Of a stretch of 64,000 nucleotides of DNA, positions 1 through 12,500 are shown piece after piece. Each line of letters starts with the position of its first letter. Within the stretch, counting starts at the first letter, position 1. The notes under the pieces were generated by a model that had not been told where the DNA came from, made no database searches, and saw only the letters and a list, made by a program, of their open reading frames with translations. Location of the stretch: the NCBI RefSeq assembly GCF_050948175.1, contig NC_135198.1, positions 4,973,001 to 5,037,000 of the forward strand, in the 5' to 3' direction. Made by a program: the position numbers and the translations under genes. The stretch comes from Xylocopa sonorina. Taxonomy: Eukaryota; Arthropoda; Insecta; Hymenoptera; Apidae.

Positions 1-226
1 GGCGGGCAACAAAGAACGCGGCGAAAAACGCCGGTATGCGCCCGATTCTAATATTAGCGGTGGCATATGGGCCGATCGGAAAATTTCACCAGGGGGCACG
101 GTGCAGAGCCAACGACGGGGTCTGTTGCACGCGCGAACACGAGGATAATCAGCGGTAACGTTCGCCACTAACTATTCATAGCACGCGCGCGATGTCGTGC
201 CCGGCACGTTGCCCGTGGATCAGGCG

Positions 227-405
227 TCAACTTGTAACGCAGCCTCTCTGGTCGCGGTGCACGCACCGCGTACTCGCACCCTTCTGCACCCATCGACGCA
301 GCGTTCGTCGAGTCGATCGTTGGTTCTGAACGGACTTGTGGCGGCCCTCTGACTCTCGCCATTAGAGGGACAGCACCGTTTACACTTTCCTAAAAGTAGC
401 CGACG
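227..405. repeat. Dispersed direct duplication, copy 1 of 2
   Basis: About 175 bp, beginning near TCAACTTGTAACGCAGCC, recurs at 653-833 with an offset of 426 bp and only scattered substitutions. The copies are separated by unrelated AT-rich sequence (about 410-650). The near identity points to a recent local duplication or two insertions of one family. Open frames across both copies on the - strand share the same peptide with differences and show no known domain, so I do not call a gene. Confidence 0.8.
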
Positions 406-652
406 ACAACAAAGATTAAACGAGCAGTTTACAGATCGTTGAAAGCGATGTCGAAGTAATGAATATTTTTTAACTCATGTTAAAATATGATATAATCTAC
501 ATTTCTTCAGTTATTTAAAATGTACGAAAAAGTATAGAGAGGTTCTACACGCTGACGCGTATCAGCTTGAACAGAACCTAAGGGTTACATAAATACGAGT
601 TTTGTTGATGTAATTATATAATGGAAAATTATTAAAGTAAACGATTTCTTGT

Positions 653-833
653 TCAACTTGTAATGCAGCCTCTCTGGTCTCGTTGCACGCACCGCGTACA
701 CGCACCCTTCTGCACCCATCGACGCAGCGTTCGTCGTGTCGATCGTTGGTTCTGAACGGACTTGTGGCGGCCCTCTGAATCTCGCCATTAGAGAGACAGC
801 ACCGTTTACACTTTTCTGAAAGTACTCGATGAC
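653..833. repeat. Dispersed direct duplication, copy 2 of 2
   Basis: This is the second copy of the segment at 227-405. It starts at TCAACTTGTAATGCAGCC and loses similarity just after AAAGTACTCGATGACC. It is mostly substitution-diverged and keeps collinearity over its whole length. No terminal inverted repeat or clear target-site duplication was seen at its edges. Confidence 0.8.
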
Positions 834-2000
834 CTATTCTTTCCAATATATAGAAGTTCTGACCTATCACTAATATCCTAGCGTCTAAGCAGAGCCTGCT
901 AAGTAGCGTTACTGAGGAGTCCACTAGCAGGCCCAGGACGAAACGTTCTTCTCCTCTCTTTTTCTATCTTCTCTCCCTCTTCCATTTCTACAGCACACTG
1001 AAACATAGTCGCTTCAGATTCGTTTGTGTCGCGACGGATATACCCCAGGATATTGGAAATTGTGACAACGATTGGAGAATGAAATTCTTCGAGCAATAGT
1101 TGTATTGGACGTGGACCCAAGTTGTTTTTGAGTTTGCGTCGAGGCGAGAGACGTTTATTTGAAGAAAAAGTAGACCGATTTCACGTAATGAAGTAATCCA
1201 GCGGGGAATTATTTGCTTGTTCAAATAACGTTTCCCACGCGTCAGACATCTGAGACGCTTCGACACCCACGTAGGTGTCTTTGACAACATCCCATAGAGA
1301 GCCTTCGCGCGGCTTGGCATTCCTTGCGTGAGAAATAAACAGTATAGATGTTTCCTTAACTGAGATCGTACGTTCCCACGTGTGTATGCACAGATAGACG
1401 AGATAATTGCGTTTGAACTGAATTTCCATTTTTTCTTCTAGTCTCGTAGATTTTGGTGACACTGTAATTAGTTTGGATTGATTTGTTAACTAGTCTGCTT
1501 GACCGTTCAAGCCTTTGCGTTTGGATAATGTAGCATGCACTCGTTATTAGTTTCCTTCTTCTGGTACTTTCTTTATTGAGCACATCTGCTCGATTTGCGC
1601 TCGTAGACGATTTTTGTACAACGTACATACATTTAACTACCATGACAGAGCAAGTGACAAGTAACTTCGAATGTCCAAGAAGATTTATATTACTTACGAT
1701 TAGAGCCAATAAAACAGTCGTTTCCTCATTCTACGCACAAGTATCACGCATAGAATCGACTGTTCGCGCGTCAGTTGCGCGTGATTCGTACTGTCATACT
1801 CTCAAATATTTTCTTTAATTAGTCATAGCTTTATCATCGACTCTCTCATGTCGTCGTCGTTGCTCGCATCGAACTGTCCACCTTCCAACTTTCCTCTCAA
1901 ACTCTCCTGAACCCTCAAAAACCTCGTCTTCCACTTTCCAAGCAGCTTTCGCCTTGTTACACACAAGTCGCATTCTATAATCTTCATTAATCGCAATAAA
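834..2000. other. Gene-free stretch; unexplained - strand open frames
   Basis: Moderate-AT sequence. Several overlapping - strand open frames of 73-117 codons lie between 899 and 1709. The one at 1181-1462 has a protein-like composition (for example SLWDVVKDTYVGVEASQM) but matches no family I recognise. It may be chance or the remains of an old element. Nothing else was seen. Confidence 0.4.
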
Positions 2001-2181
2001 GCTTCGTTTCCAATGCAACAATTCGCGTACGCGCCGCGAAGACAGCTATTTTCAATTTAAAACTCCGCTTCCAATGCAGCAATTCGCGTACGCGCTTCAC
2101 AGACAGCTATTTTCAATTTAAAGCTCCGTTTCCAATGCAGCAATTCGCGTACGCCCTGCGCACACAGCTATTTTCAATTTC
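2001..2181. repeat. Tandem repeat, 61-bp unit, three copies
   Basis: The core CAATGCARCAATTCGCGTAC starts at 2011, 2072 and 2133, which is exactly 61 bp apart. Each copy continues into ACAGCTATTTTCAATTT. The copies differ at a few positions, mainly in the segment after CGCGTACGC. This is an intronic minisatellite with no coding potential. Confidence 0.9.
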
Positions 2182-3672
2182 GAGAAACCGTAGCAGAAGT
2201 AGAAATAATCGAACGGACAGCATCGCGAGCGGAGATAAAAGAGCGTTACGCTCGCGAATCGCGTGATTAATCCCGATGCTATTATACCTATTCTGAGAGC
2301 ATCGGGGCCGATAAATCTCGCGGCAGAAATTAATAACACCGCCGGTCTAGACCGGATCAATCTCATTGCCAAGGGCTGGGAGTGCCGCGCGGGGCGGAAA
2401 ACGGGGGAAAGGCGAGTGATTACGGGCGAGAGAGGCGAGAGCGTCTTCGAGGAACCCGCGCGTACCAGCCGCTCGCGAGCAAAAGCAATTTGCTCGCCTT
2501 GAAACCGCCGGTAAATCACCGTGCACTTCGCGCGGTGCTCCCGGCCCGCCTCGCAAAGTGCTTTTTTCGTCGTCTCGCGTGCTCCTCGCGTCCACCGATA
2601 AAAATCCTCTCGCCTCCTTCATCGCTTGGTATCGTGTCCCACGAAGGGATCCTCTCGCCGCCTCTCATCGCAGATCCCTCTCGCCACGGCAATTTGCTCA
2701 CCTTGACGAGTACCGCGAGTCAGGGGCGCGTACAACGCAAACCACGCGATGCGTGCGACTTGCACACGTGTTGCACACGTGGTGAACCGCTGCTACGCGG
2801 GAAACCATCCCCCGAGCACTCTTATTATTCCTAAACGCGTCATCATTAAATAAATTGGCTTTGCTCGCTCGCTCGTACCGTCGCCACTTCTTCTCTCGCT
2901 GCCATTTTGCTCTTTTCTGCTGCCTCCTCTTCGTCTTCGGCTTCGTTTTTTGATCTCTCGTTGCATTGTCGTGCTTTGTTTCGATGCATCGCGTGCTTTA
3001 AAGTAACGACTCGGTCATTTGCCTCTTTTTTCGTTGGCTGGGATTTAATGAAGTTGCTCGGAGGGATGCTTCAAGTGTATTTTTAGATCAACCGATATGC
3101 GAAGGAATCACGGGTATGCGTTTGCTGGGAAATTATACATTTCGCGGATTAGTGGTTTTTGGTTGTGTTTTTGTTTCGTGAGGAATCGAATGAGCATTTT
3201 ATTATAACTTCAGGTAATGCACACTTTAATGGGAAGAAAGGAGATTGGAAGTTAAGGAAGAAAAAGTAATATATGGACGTTAATAATTTGTTACTGTATT
3301 TTATACTGTAAAAAGATTTATTAAGCAGCATACTGTAAAAATTAAATGATCTTCCAATTTTTCTTTTTGAGGCCTGGAGAACCATTGATGGTAGCTTTTT
3401 TAATCCCTCGCAACAATTTATATAAAACATTGCTCATTTATAGATAGATTATTTTATCCTATACAATTTCTTGACGCAGCGTCCTCTGGTTTTTGCAAAA
3501 ACGAACCTCGAACACTCCACCGATCCACGCAAAGAGAGTCAGTAAAATTTGATCACCAATCAAGCGCAACCCTTTACCACCTCCTCCTATAATCACACGA
3601 TGATTAAGTGTTCTCGCATCATTGACGTTTTCCCCAGAAAATTACCTCGCACCCCGATAAACTCACTCAAAC

Positions 3673-3689
3673 AAAAAAAAAAAAAAAAA
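3673..3689 (+). repeat. Poly(A) run, 17 bases
   Basis: An uninterrupted A run follows CTCAAAC. No retrotransposon body or target-site duplication is apparent beside it, so it is recorded as a simple homopolymer. Confidence 0.9.
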
Positions 3690-4593
3690 CCCTCCATAAT
3701 CCCCGCTTATCGCGTAGACATCTTCGCGCGCGAGGAGGCTATGGCTCATCCCCCGATCCCGTTAACGACGCCAAATTAGCCGGACCCCTACGATTACCGC
3801 ATCTACTGGAAACACAAAAGCTCGCCGCGATCCTCCGTAGGAACCCATCGAATTTAAGGTGTGTTCGTTACTTTCGTTATCTTCGAGCTCGAGAGATAGA
3901 GCGCGGCAATTTAACCGGTCGCGTTCTACGCGCGCCACGTTTTACGCCACCAGAATCGTCGAGCGTACCGAATCGTGGGGGAACGCGGTATTCCGCTCGT
4001 AGCCGTTCGCGGCGTCGTTCAATTTGCCCCGCGTCAGCCCTGGCCGCGGCTCGCGTTGCTCTAACCCGAAGATAAGTTTCGAGCGCGGGGATAACGACGG
4101 CGAAGGTCGTTGAGTCCTCGAGCCTCCGGTGGAGATCGCGACGCGTAATGAGAGGAGGCGAATCGAGCGATAGTTATCGTTCCAAGCGCTACGCGGGTAC
4201 CGCGAACGCGTGTACCGCCCAGCACCAGGCATTATCCTAGAAAGTGTCGATTAACCGTGACGACGGGTATCGCGCGCGCGTACACGCGGGGTTGCATTAC
4301 CAGCGCGCAGGATGTTCGCCCAGCAGGCGGCCACGGGAATGGTCCCGACGAGATGCCGTACGAGACCGCAGCAGAGCCGTCGCGACGACACGTATTCACC
4401 CCTTGGCGGTTCGGCTCGCCGCCTTCGCAACCACCGCGATCGAACGATGATACGCAATCTGATTTTTCCGTCCCCGGGTTTATTAGGGACAAGGATACGG
4501 GAAGGTATTACGGTGTCCTGTTTCAATTACTATCGGCGCTCGCTTTGCCCCTTTTACGGCCCGGGGTTAATAAGGGTTATTACGCGCGGCGTA

Positions 4594-4616
4594 ACGTTAC
4601 ACGCGGCGTGTAACGT
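4594..4616. other. Perfect 10-bp hairpin/palindrome
   Basis: ACGTTACACG (4594-4603) and its exact reverse complement CGTGTAACGT (4607-4616) flank a CGG loop. It lies at the edge of a CpG-rich block. It could form a hairpin in RNA or a small cruciform in DNA; no function can be assigned. Confidence 0.75.
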
Positions 4617-6093
4617 CGTTTAGACCTGGACAACGTGCACCACGGTATTTCAGGAACCTGGCCACTTTGCCGAGATGTTTCGTAGGTGAGATTATGGATG
4701 GTTTGAATCGACTGAGAATTGGCTGGCGTGAGTTGATCAATTTCGAGCGGACGTTCGACGGTGGTACCTTTTTTTCATATTTGACGTGGCTGTTCTTGCT
4801 GGTAATAATAATTGATCTGTAACGAGTTTTTCGAATGAGTTTCGACGTTTCCAGGAGAATCATAATTATTTCTAGAATGCTTTCGATGATTAATACAATT
4901 CGTTCAGGTAATTAAACGAGCAGATACGATCTTGTTCTGTACTTACTCCAATCGTTTGGTTAAAGAAAAGATGCAAGATTTCTATTCCATTGAAATTTCA
5001 ATTACTTCCTATTGAATTTAACAGTGGTTAATAGAAAAATGTTTGCTCAATTATCGTGGGTATGTATCGTCAATGAAATCAAATGCGGATATTACAAGTA
5101 GAGAATATAGTTTCTGCTGCTCATGAAATATTCAGATCGAGCGAAATCGCATTGTTATGCATAATAAATATCTGCAGTTCTTTCAAGCTTCTTGACTTAT
5201 TTCTCAGCCATAGGTATATTTGTTCCATGGCTCGAGACCATATTTTGAGTGCTTTGCAAATACGTTTACGAATATCTTTTCTCGTACGATCAGCAGTGTG
5301 TTGTGCTTTTAGATCGACTGTTTGACTGAGATTTCCTAGTCTTACTATTTTATTGATAGTCACTCATGAAAGTATGCACGCAGATTGCGTAAATTTTAGA
5401 TGTTTGCAACGCCACGAATTCTTCACGAGATCCAACAAAGCATAAATATTAGCTAGATTTTTATTTATGTTTTCTTGCGAACAAGTGTTCGATACACCGC
5501 CCATTTTAAAATGCGACACAGAACTTTGACAAATAGTGGACTAAACGTTTACAAAATAGTCGAGACCCACGTTTCTTTCCAAATATTTGAAATTTCATTA
5601 GCGTGTCTTGACGTTTTTCTACGATTATCAGCACGTATTATCATAATTTTATGCCGAATGACGTAGATGTGACCTGATTTCAAACCTAGCGAACAAGCTG
5701 TTAGAACTTCTGTCCACTCGAATTCCATGAAAAGAAACTTTCGCGCTAAAACAGCGTTCAATTCGTAGACTCCCAATAAAATCCCCTCCCATCCTTTTCT
5801 CCTTTACCAAACACTTCATAACCCAATTAAGGAACAGCTACTCGTCCTCTACTTCTCTCGTTCAAACCGTTTACACAGCGTTCAGTTAAACAATAAATAT
5901 AAAGCAAATACGAAGGGTTTAATACAAACACAAACGGCAGAACACACTTACAATGACATAAGACACTTGTTTCCACACAAATAGCGAATATACTCAACGT
6001 AAGTTAACAGAAAATAGAATTTGCTGCGAAAATACTCTTCATCCCTTCGCGGTTACGCTCGAACTAACTGTAACCATGTAAGAAAGACAATGA

Positions 6094-6682
6094 ACAGCTG
6101 TCGCTATCTAGATCTCCTAACAGTCCTTTACCATCCAAACCAGCTTCATACCTCTACCACACTTTACAAATCTGCATCGTCTGATTGTTGACGAAAAGAA
6201 AATTCGCGCAAAAAACTCGCATCAAAATGGTACCAGCTACAGCTGTCGCTATCTAAATCTTCTAAAAGTCTTTTACCATCCAAACCAGCTTCGTACTTCC
6301 GTCAAACTTTACAAATCTACATCGTCTCATTGTTGACGAAAAGAAAATTCGCGTAAAAACTCGCATCAAAATGATACCAGCTACAGCTGTCGCTATCTAA
6401 ATCTTCTAAAAGTCTTTTACCATCCAAACCAGCTTCGTACTTCGTCACACTTTACAAATCTACTCAATGTACTCAAATCGTCTCACTGTTGACGAAAAGA
6501 AAATTCGCGCAAAAAACTCGCATCAAAATGGTACCAACTACAGCTGCCGCTATCTAGATCCCCTAAAAATCCTTTTCCATCCAAACCAGCTTCGTACTTC
6601 CGTCACACTTTACAAATCTTCATCGTCGCATGGCTGATAGAAAGAAAATTCGCTTAAAAAACTCGCATCAAAATCGTATCAG
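6094..6682. repeat. Tandem repeat, 144-157 bp unit, four copies
   Basis: ACAGCTG starts at 6094, 6239, 6383 and 6540, each time followed by YCGCTATCTA. Each unit also carries CCATCCAAACCAGCTTC, a CACTTTACAAATCT-like stretch and AAAAGAAAATTCGC. The third unit has about 13 extra bases (ACTCAATGTACTC region). The last unit decays after ATCAAAATCGTATCAGCT. Every unit begins with a CAGCTG E-box (CAGCTGCC in the fourth). No open frame is conserved across the units. Confidence 0.9.
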
Positions 6683-7645
6683 CTCGAGTGCTTCGTACGC
6701 GGATTTATACAACCCGCGAAGCGGAGGGACGCCTATCGGTACGCGCGCGCGGAAGAGAACGGCCGCGGAGGAGCCGGGCAGAGATCAGCCTTGAACAAGC
6801 CGGGAATCGGAATAATAACGCGGCGTCCGCGGAAACCGCTCGGTTATTCTAAGAGGACGAACGCGGAGTTATGCTAACGAGGCCGGCGATTTGCGTTCCA
6901 GTCTGTTTATCGTGGCGCTGTAGCCGTCGCGCGATTGGCAGAACGAGATTAGAGCCGGCGAACGATAAGCCGTCCATTGTTGCTCGTTCTCGTTCGCGTT
7001 TTAACGGCGGCGCATAAAAATCCGCTCGAGCGTGCACCGTGGTTTTTGCGCGCGTATCCAGGTGCGTCCTCCTCTCGCGCTCCTTCGGATCGTTTCCACC
7101 CACCCCCTCGTTCGTCCTTTTAACGACTCGCCCTCGACTGTTATACCCCTCGCACCCTCCAGCTCGCCAGCTTTCCCTCCCGCGCCTCTCGTCGTATCCG
7201 CTGCTGTTATTATTCTCCGACGTAATGGTCAACGCCGAGAGAGAGATATACCCGTTCGCTTTATAGCACAATCAGAACGATAAAACGGAAATTGCCTCGT
7301 CATAAGATTGATTACGCGTCACGGGGGGTTCTTCGCGTTAACTTCTCCGTAAGCGAGGCTGCTGGGGATTCGTTTTATTTCGCCTCGACTTGCGATCTAT
7401 TCGGGGTGCGATTGGGGTTGATTATTTGCGGGGGTTAGGGTTGTTTAGGTTATTGGTATTGGATCTGAGGTAGCGGTTATGTTCGCTGAATTATGTATTT
7501 TTTTCAGAGCTGAGAATTTTTCTTAAAGAGTTATTAGGGTGGATCAGATGGTCGTAGGTGATTTTTAGAGTTCGCGAGATTTTTCGAGATATCTTTGACT
7601 TATTTCGTCCTGCCACTTATCTGAAATAGAAATCGCATAACACGA
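6683..7645. other. Gene-free CpG-rich block grading into AT-rich sequence
   Basis: 6690-7330 is strongly CpG-rich, with a pyrimidine-rich + strand between about 7060 and 7200. Open frames on both strands (up to 140 codons) have no recognisable domain. 7330-7645 is unremarkable. Confidence 0.5.
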
Positions 7646-7761
7646 TATTATACCAGTGTTCAATTATTAATGCGACTAACTGTACGCGAGATTCGTTCGA
7701 AGTAGAAGTCCCTTTATTATACCGGCGTTCGAATATTAATGCGAGTAACTGTACGCGAGAT
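7646..7761. repeat. Tandem duplication, 69-bp unit, two copies
   Basis: TATTATACCAGTGTTC at 7646 is matched by TATTATACCGGCGTTC at 7715. Both run on through ATTAATGCG, a one-base difference, and TAACTGTACGCGAGAT. The two copies differ by a handful of substitutions. Confidence 0.85.
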
Positions 7762-9460
7762 AAATCAAACGAAATCTCGCTCTTCATCGAGTCGAGAGCG
7801 ATCCGAGCGTTGATTCGCGGTACCAAAAGGGATCGAAGGAAGTCGAGGAGATCTGAACCGTTTGCCTCTCGATCGTTAATCTAGTTGTGTATCTATGCAA
7901 CCTATAGAGATACTTATCAATCCTATCGCTCGCTCGCGGACGTTGTTCCTCGAGTATCGAGCCCTAGAACCTCGAAGCGTATAGTTGGAATAATACCCGC
8001 GTCCCCGCCGACGTTGCATTTAAATTTAGCCATTAAAGCTCGAGTTTTATGGCCGCTGTATTACCGTCGATAACTCGAAATAAGCATATCCGTGTATAGA
8101 TATATATTATCGACTCTATCCTGGTCTCTATAAATAAAATGTACCGCGGCTGTACGGATAGAAGGGTGCGCGAGGCAGAGGTGGGTGCACAGGGTGTCCC
8201 ACCTATGCGAGCGGTTCTGTGCACGAAGGTTTTTCATATTTCTTTGAGCTTAATAAGAAATTTCATTCAACTACTCTCGAGCTATATTTAAAAGTGCACA
8301 CTTTTTTTTTTTAGATTCTCTTGCATTTTTATATTACGGAACTACCAACGCAATCAGAATAGAGATTCTGTAATTACTCGCAAAAGACAAGCGTGAAGCT
8401 TGTCTCGTGTTTGTATATCCTTTTAATAGCTCATTTTGTTCTCTTTGAAGCAAACAATTATGAAGCGTTAATGAAGAAGTCACGCAATGTTGTGCAATAC
8501 CTTTGAGCATTCGAACACAAGAACTCGAAGCATACTTCTCCCATAGAATACCTCGAATTTCTAGACTCGTGACAATTCTTCATTAACAAACTAATAGACA
8601 GTGCAAACTATTAAAACGAAACGAAAGAAACTGCATGCATAACCATCGCTCCCTCCCTTCTTCAAACCAACGAACCACAAAAAATCCAAAGGACGCAATT
8701 CTAACCTAACCATCTCCAACAAACAAGTACAAACTTTAATCCCCAAAAGATCAGCACGCGAATCGAAAAGTCTCGCAATCGCAGAACACCCTGTACGCGC
8801 CCTATCAGCTAACAAGATTCTAGCCGCGGCTAAACGAGGGCGGAAGGGTGGCCAGTTCCTCCTGCTCCTCGCTCGCAGAAAAATATATATCGAGGCATCC
8901 ACGGGGCCGGAGGCAATCTTCCACGGGAGCGTGGCAAATATTTTCCTCCTTATCAATCGCTCGCCGGCATTAATCTTATTTCCCGGCATGCTGCGGGGCC
9001 GCGTTAGGGGTTGGGGGCCCTGGCTGGACGTTTTTGCCGCGGCCTAGCTAATGGTTTCCGCGATACGATCGAAGGATCGCCCGGGGTCGTATCTTTATAG
9101 CGCGTGCAATGACTCCTTTACCAGCCGGTCTGCGCCGCATGCGCTGCCCTCGTAAATCCGTCAACCAAACATCATTAAGCCGGTGTTATTGGTGGCCAGG
9201 CGATCGCGAACAGCCCGCACGATTCTATTCTCGAGCTTTCGCGGTGCACGCTGATGAATCAAGACAGCCGCGAGGTACGCCTCGACCCGGAAATTCCATC
9301 GCCTCGAAGGGCGCGCGCGCTCGATCCACGTCCGTTCCATCCAGATTCCGGGGCGGGACACTGGGAACGATTCGATGCGCTTTGCGCGCACGTTCGCGGC
9401 TTGATTTAAAGTCAGCTGAACGCGGAGTCTGTGCTGTTGCGCGCCGCTTCTATCGTTCGT
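7762..9460. other. Gene-free stretch before the first ratchet site
   Basis: AT-rich at 8230-8620 and CpG-rich at 8800-9440. A T-rich run ending in TTAG at 8301-8314 resembles a 3' splice site, but no open exon with a donor follows. A 132-codon - strand frame (8591-8989) has no recognisable domain. Confidence 0.4.
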
Positions 9461-9501
9461 GAATTAACCGGATTTGCTTTCGTCTCTTGTTCCAGGTAAG
9501 C
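9461..9501 (+). promoter_or_regulatory. Recursive-splicing ratchet site 1 (zero-length exon)
   Basis: A 3' splice site is fused to a 5' splice site. The pieces are a branch-like GAATTAAC (putative branch A 9467), the pyrimidine-rich tract 9476-9493, then CAG ending at 9495 followed directly by GTAAGC from 9496. The A-to-AG distance is 28 nt. Splicing to this site would regenerate a 5' splice site and leave no exon. This is the architecture of Drosophila ratchet points; use here is inferred. The branch spacing equals that of the site at 42444. Confidence 0.7.
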
Positions 9502-12500
9502 GATGCTTCTGCGATGGACGACTGTTAGAGCCGAGTGAAAGCGCCTGGCTCTGTTGTACGCCTGTGACGAATCGTTTGCTCGCTTCGTCGGTGGTACGGG
9601 TAACGGCGAATCTGTGAAACGTTGCCTTCTTTACACTGGGTTCTTTTTTTTTTATGGAGGAGTCGTGTTTGTTCTGAGTTCTTACGAGGTGTTCTGAGGT
9701 ATGTAAAGAAGATTTTTGGTAACCCTGTAACTGCGGTTACTTTTAGCCTAGCTGATTAAATCGTGATACTAGGCAATATCAATTTAATTATTTTATATAT
9801 ATTTCAATTTTCTATTACTGGTGTGATATTCTATTTTAAAAGACTTCATTGTATTTATTTTGTTTTTATTGGAGTGGTATATAAGCTACAGTCGTTATTT
9901 GATATTAACAAAAATTAACACCTCTGGCTAGAAATTTAGTACGTGGTCTGTAAAGTGCATCCGCAGTGTATCGAATGCACCGTGCACAGTAGCTTAAAAG
10001 TACGAGGACGCATACGATATTAATGCACGTATTAATTTACAAGATTATATATTGCCGCGATTCACGAAAATTTCTCGAAGAAACGAGACGACGATTGCCT
10101 CGAGAGTCTCGAGAAGACCATGGCAAAGCTAATTCGTTCATCGTTACACATTAACGACGTCGATCGACGCGATCGCCGATCACCGTAGAAACTGGCAGCT
10201 GTAATCGAGACCGGGCACGCTTATTAATAATTTCGGAAATGTTCGTGATTCCCAACGATCCGATAATGAGCGATCGGAATTCAGGCTCGAAACGCGAGCC
10301 TCATTATAATAATTCCTCGATGGCGAAGATTACAAGAGCGGCTGCGCTCGTCCTCGACCGGACATCGATTACCGGTGAATTACGATCTTCCGTCGACGAT
10401 CTTCGTTCCCACAAAGCGAGAGGAGCCGCGAGGAGGAGGACGCGTGCAACCGCGTTTGCATACCTCGCTTCGACGACGTTATTTACCGATGCTTTTACCA
10501 GTGAATCGTTGACGCGTTACGATCCGTGGTAAAACGAGCGATAAACGCAGAGGAATTGGTCAGGCCACGGTCGCGATCGGAAATGGAAGTCGGACAAGCG
10601 ATCCGTGGTTTTACGGGCCGCGAAACCGCGTTGGAAGACGCGTCGACGATGATGCATCACGCTCGACAGTTGCACCAATCCCTCGCCTTGCGTTCGTGTG
10701 TTCGTGGACCCACCAGGAGCGCGCGTCCGCCATTACGTCGGTCGCGCGACCGTCCGATTCAGCGTGAGCGTTGAAATCTCCAGCGCGCGTTCGCTGGACA
10801 TGGCACATTTAGCTACGCGAGAGAAGCTTTTTACGAGCTCGCGTGGGTGTCGGTTGGTGGGTCTTTGGGTGCTCAGGGTTGTTCCTGCCCCGAGGTGCTT
10901 TTGTCGCCTGTTACGTCTCTGTTTTCCAAGTAATTTTTCTCTGTTTTCTGCTCTTCGACGGTGATAAGTTAGTCTTTATTGGTCGCTGATAGAATTGAGA
11001 GGATGGACTTTGTTGTGGGTGCTTTTAGTTATTGGAAATGAGATAATCGATGCAAATGATGTCGACTTCTTTTTTATTTGATAATGAAATTAGTGATTGG
11101 TTGCAGTTTGTTTGGGCTAATTGGAAAATTTGTTCTTTTTACTTCAGAATAGAAAAGCTATTCTATTATTTAGAATTCGTATGTTATTATTGACTCAGTA
11201 TATTGAGAGTAGATTTTGTAGCTAATTAATTATTGTTTTTTAAATGTTTTATCTTCAAGAGTAATGTTAATAGCAATTTAGCAATTTAATAATTCATTTA
11301 GATAACATAAATGACCGTATTCGTTAATATCAAAATCAATTTGAAGAGAAATAATAACTAATTAGTTCTCCATACATTAACATAACCATAATACCCATTA
11401 CATCTCCCAAAGCTCGCTAGCAATTCATTGAACTCCATCCAAAAGAGCGCGAACCTACCCAAAACCAATCTCTCAACACTACCCACTAATCAAAATATCT
11501 ATATTATCAAATAATTCCACCACCAATCAAATAATCCCATTCCACCAAGAACAAACACGAAATCTGCCAATACTAAACCAATCGTAAAACCCACTAATCC
11601 AACCCTACGTTCTCTCTCATCCGATTCGTCCCTGTCTGAGCAACGGTTGCTCATCTAACTGCCCCAAAGACATCGCATCGATCGCTGCATCCGCGATTCC
11701 AATCGAAACAGACGTTATCCGCGTGCTCGGTCGCGAACCCTTGGCGAGGCGTGGCGCGGTCTCGCGCTACCGGGAATTTGCCTCTCTAATAAGCGGCTGG
11801 AAACCGGGATAACTGGTGCGAGTGAAAGCTAATGATTCGTTCCGATGGAGAAAGTCGGAACTGGAGAACAGCGCGGGCAGTGACACGCGTCCCCCTCGCG
11901 TTGGGCTCTCTCGCGAGGCAGGCGAGGAAACAAAAAAAAAAAAAAAAAAGTTGTTCGCCGCGTGAGTCACGATCAGCCGCGAACGGAAACGGTTCCGAGC
12001 GATTTCGAGGAGGCGCGGTCTACCGATCCCGCGGCTTTCTGCGGAGACACTGTTTCGCGCGCCGCTGATATATCGCGATCCATTGTGCTCCGCGAACGGT
12101 CCCCCAATTGTTTGCGCGTATTGATCGTAAATTTTCCGTTTCAACCTGGCCACGGTGCCCCGCGCGAGTCTATCGCATTGATTGTCGTATTGAACGCGTC
12201 ACACGTTCGCGAATTGTTTAGGCCACCCCTCGGAGCCCCTCTTCCCTGGGATTTATGGCGCCGCCGCGCGATTACCACGTCGATTTCGATTGCATCGACG
12301 TCTCTCGTCCGGGTTCCCTTCGGCTGCCAGCGTTGTTACAGTTTACGTAACTGAATATCGTTTTCTACCTTGCGAAACGTACGTGTACGCGAACCGTGAG
12401 AGCAATGCGCTTCTTTGTACACACTCGAGCGACATCAATTTCCTCGTGCGCATCAGCTATCAAATTTATTTATTATACCATCGGTATAAACTACGGTTAA

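Larger units (their letters stand above)
2182..6093. other. Gene-free stretch with two CpG-rich blocks
   Basis: CpG-rich blocks lie at about 2220-2830 and 3900-4630, with AT-rich sequence between and after them (3130-3450, 4650-5800). A 17-base A run sits at 3673-3689. Open frames in the GC-rich blocks overlap on both strands and look like composition artefacts. Weak CAG|GTAAT words near 3213 and 4907 lack a good pyrimidine tract. Confidence 0.5.

Noticed and set aside
1181..1462. Protein-like - strand frame near 1.2-1.5 kb
   Set aside because: I could not match it to any family. Flanking frames do not join it through plausible splice sites, so it stays unannotated.
3208..3219. CAG|GTAATG as a ratchet site
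   Set aside because: The upstream tract is AT-mixed rather than pyrimidine-rich and the donor lacks G at +5.
4900..4913. TTCAG|GTAATT as a ratchet site
   Set aside because: Weak pyrimidine tract and a weak donor (no G at +5).
8301..8314. T12AG acceptor-like site
   Set aside because: No open exon with a downstream donor follows, and it is not fused to a GT donor.
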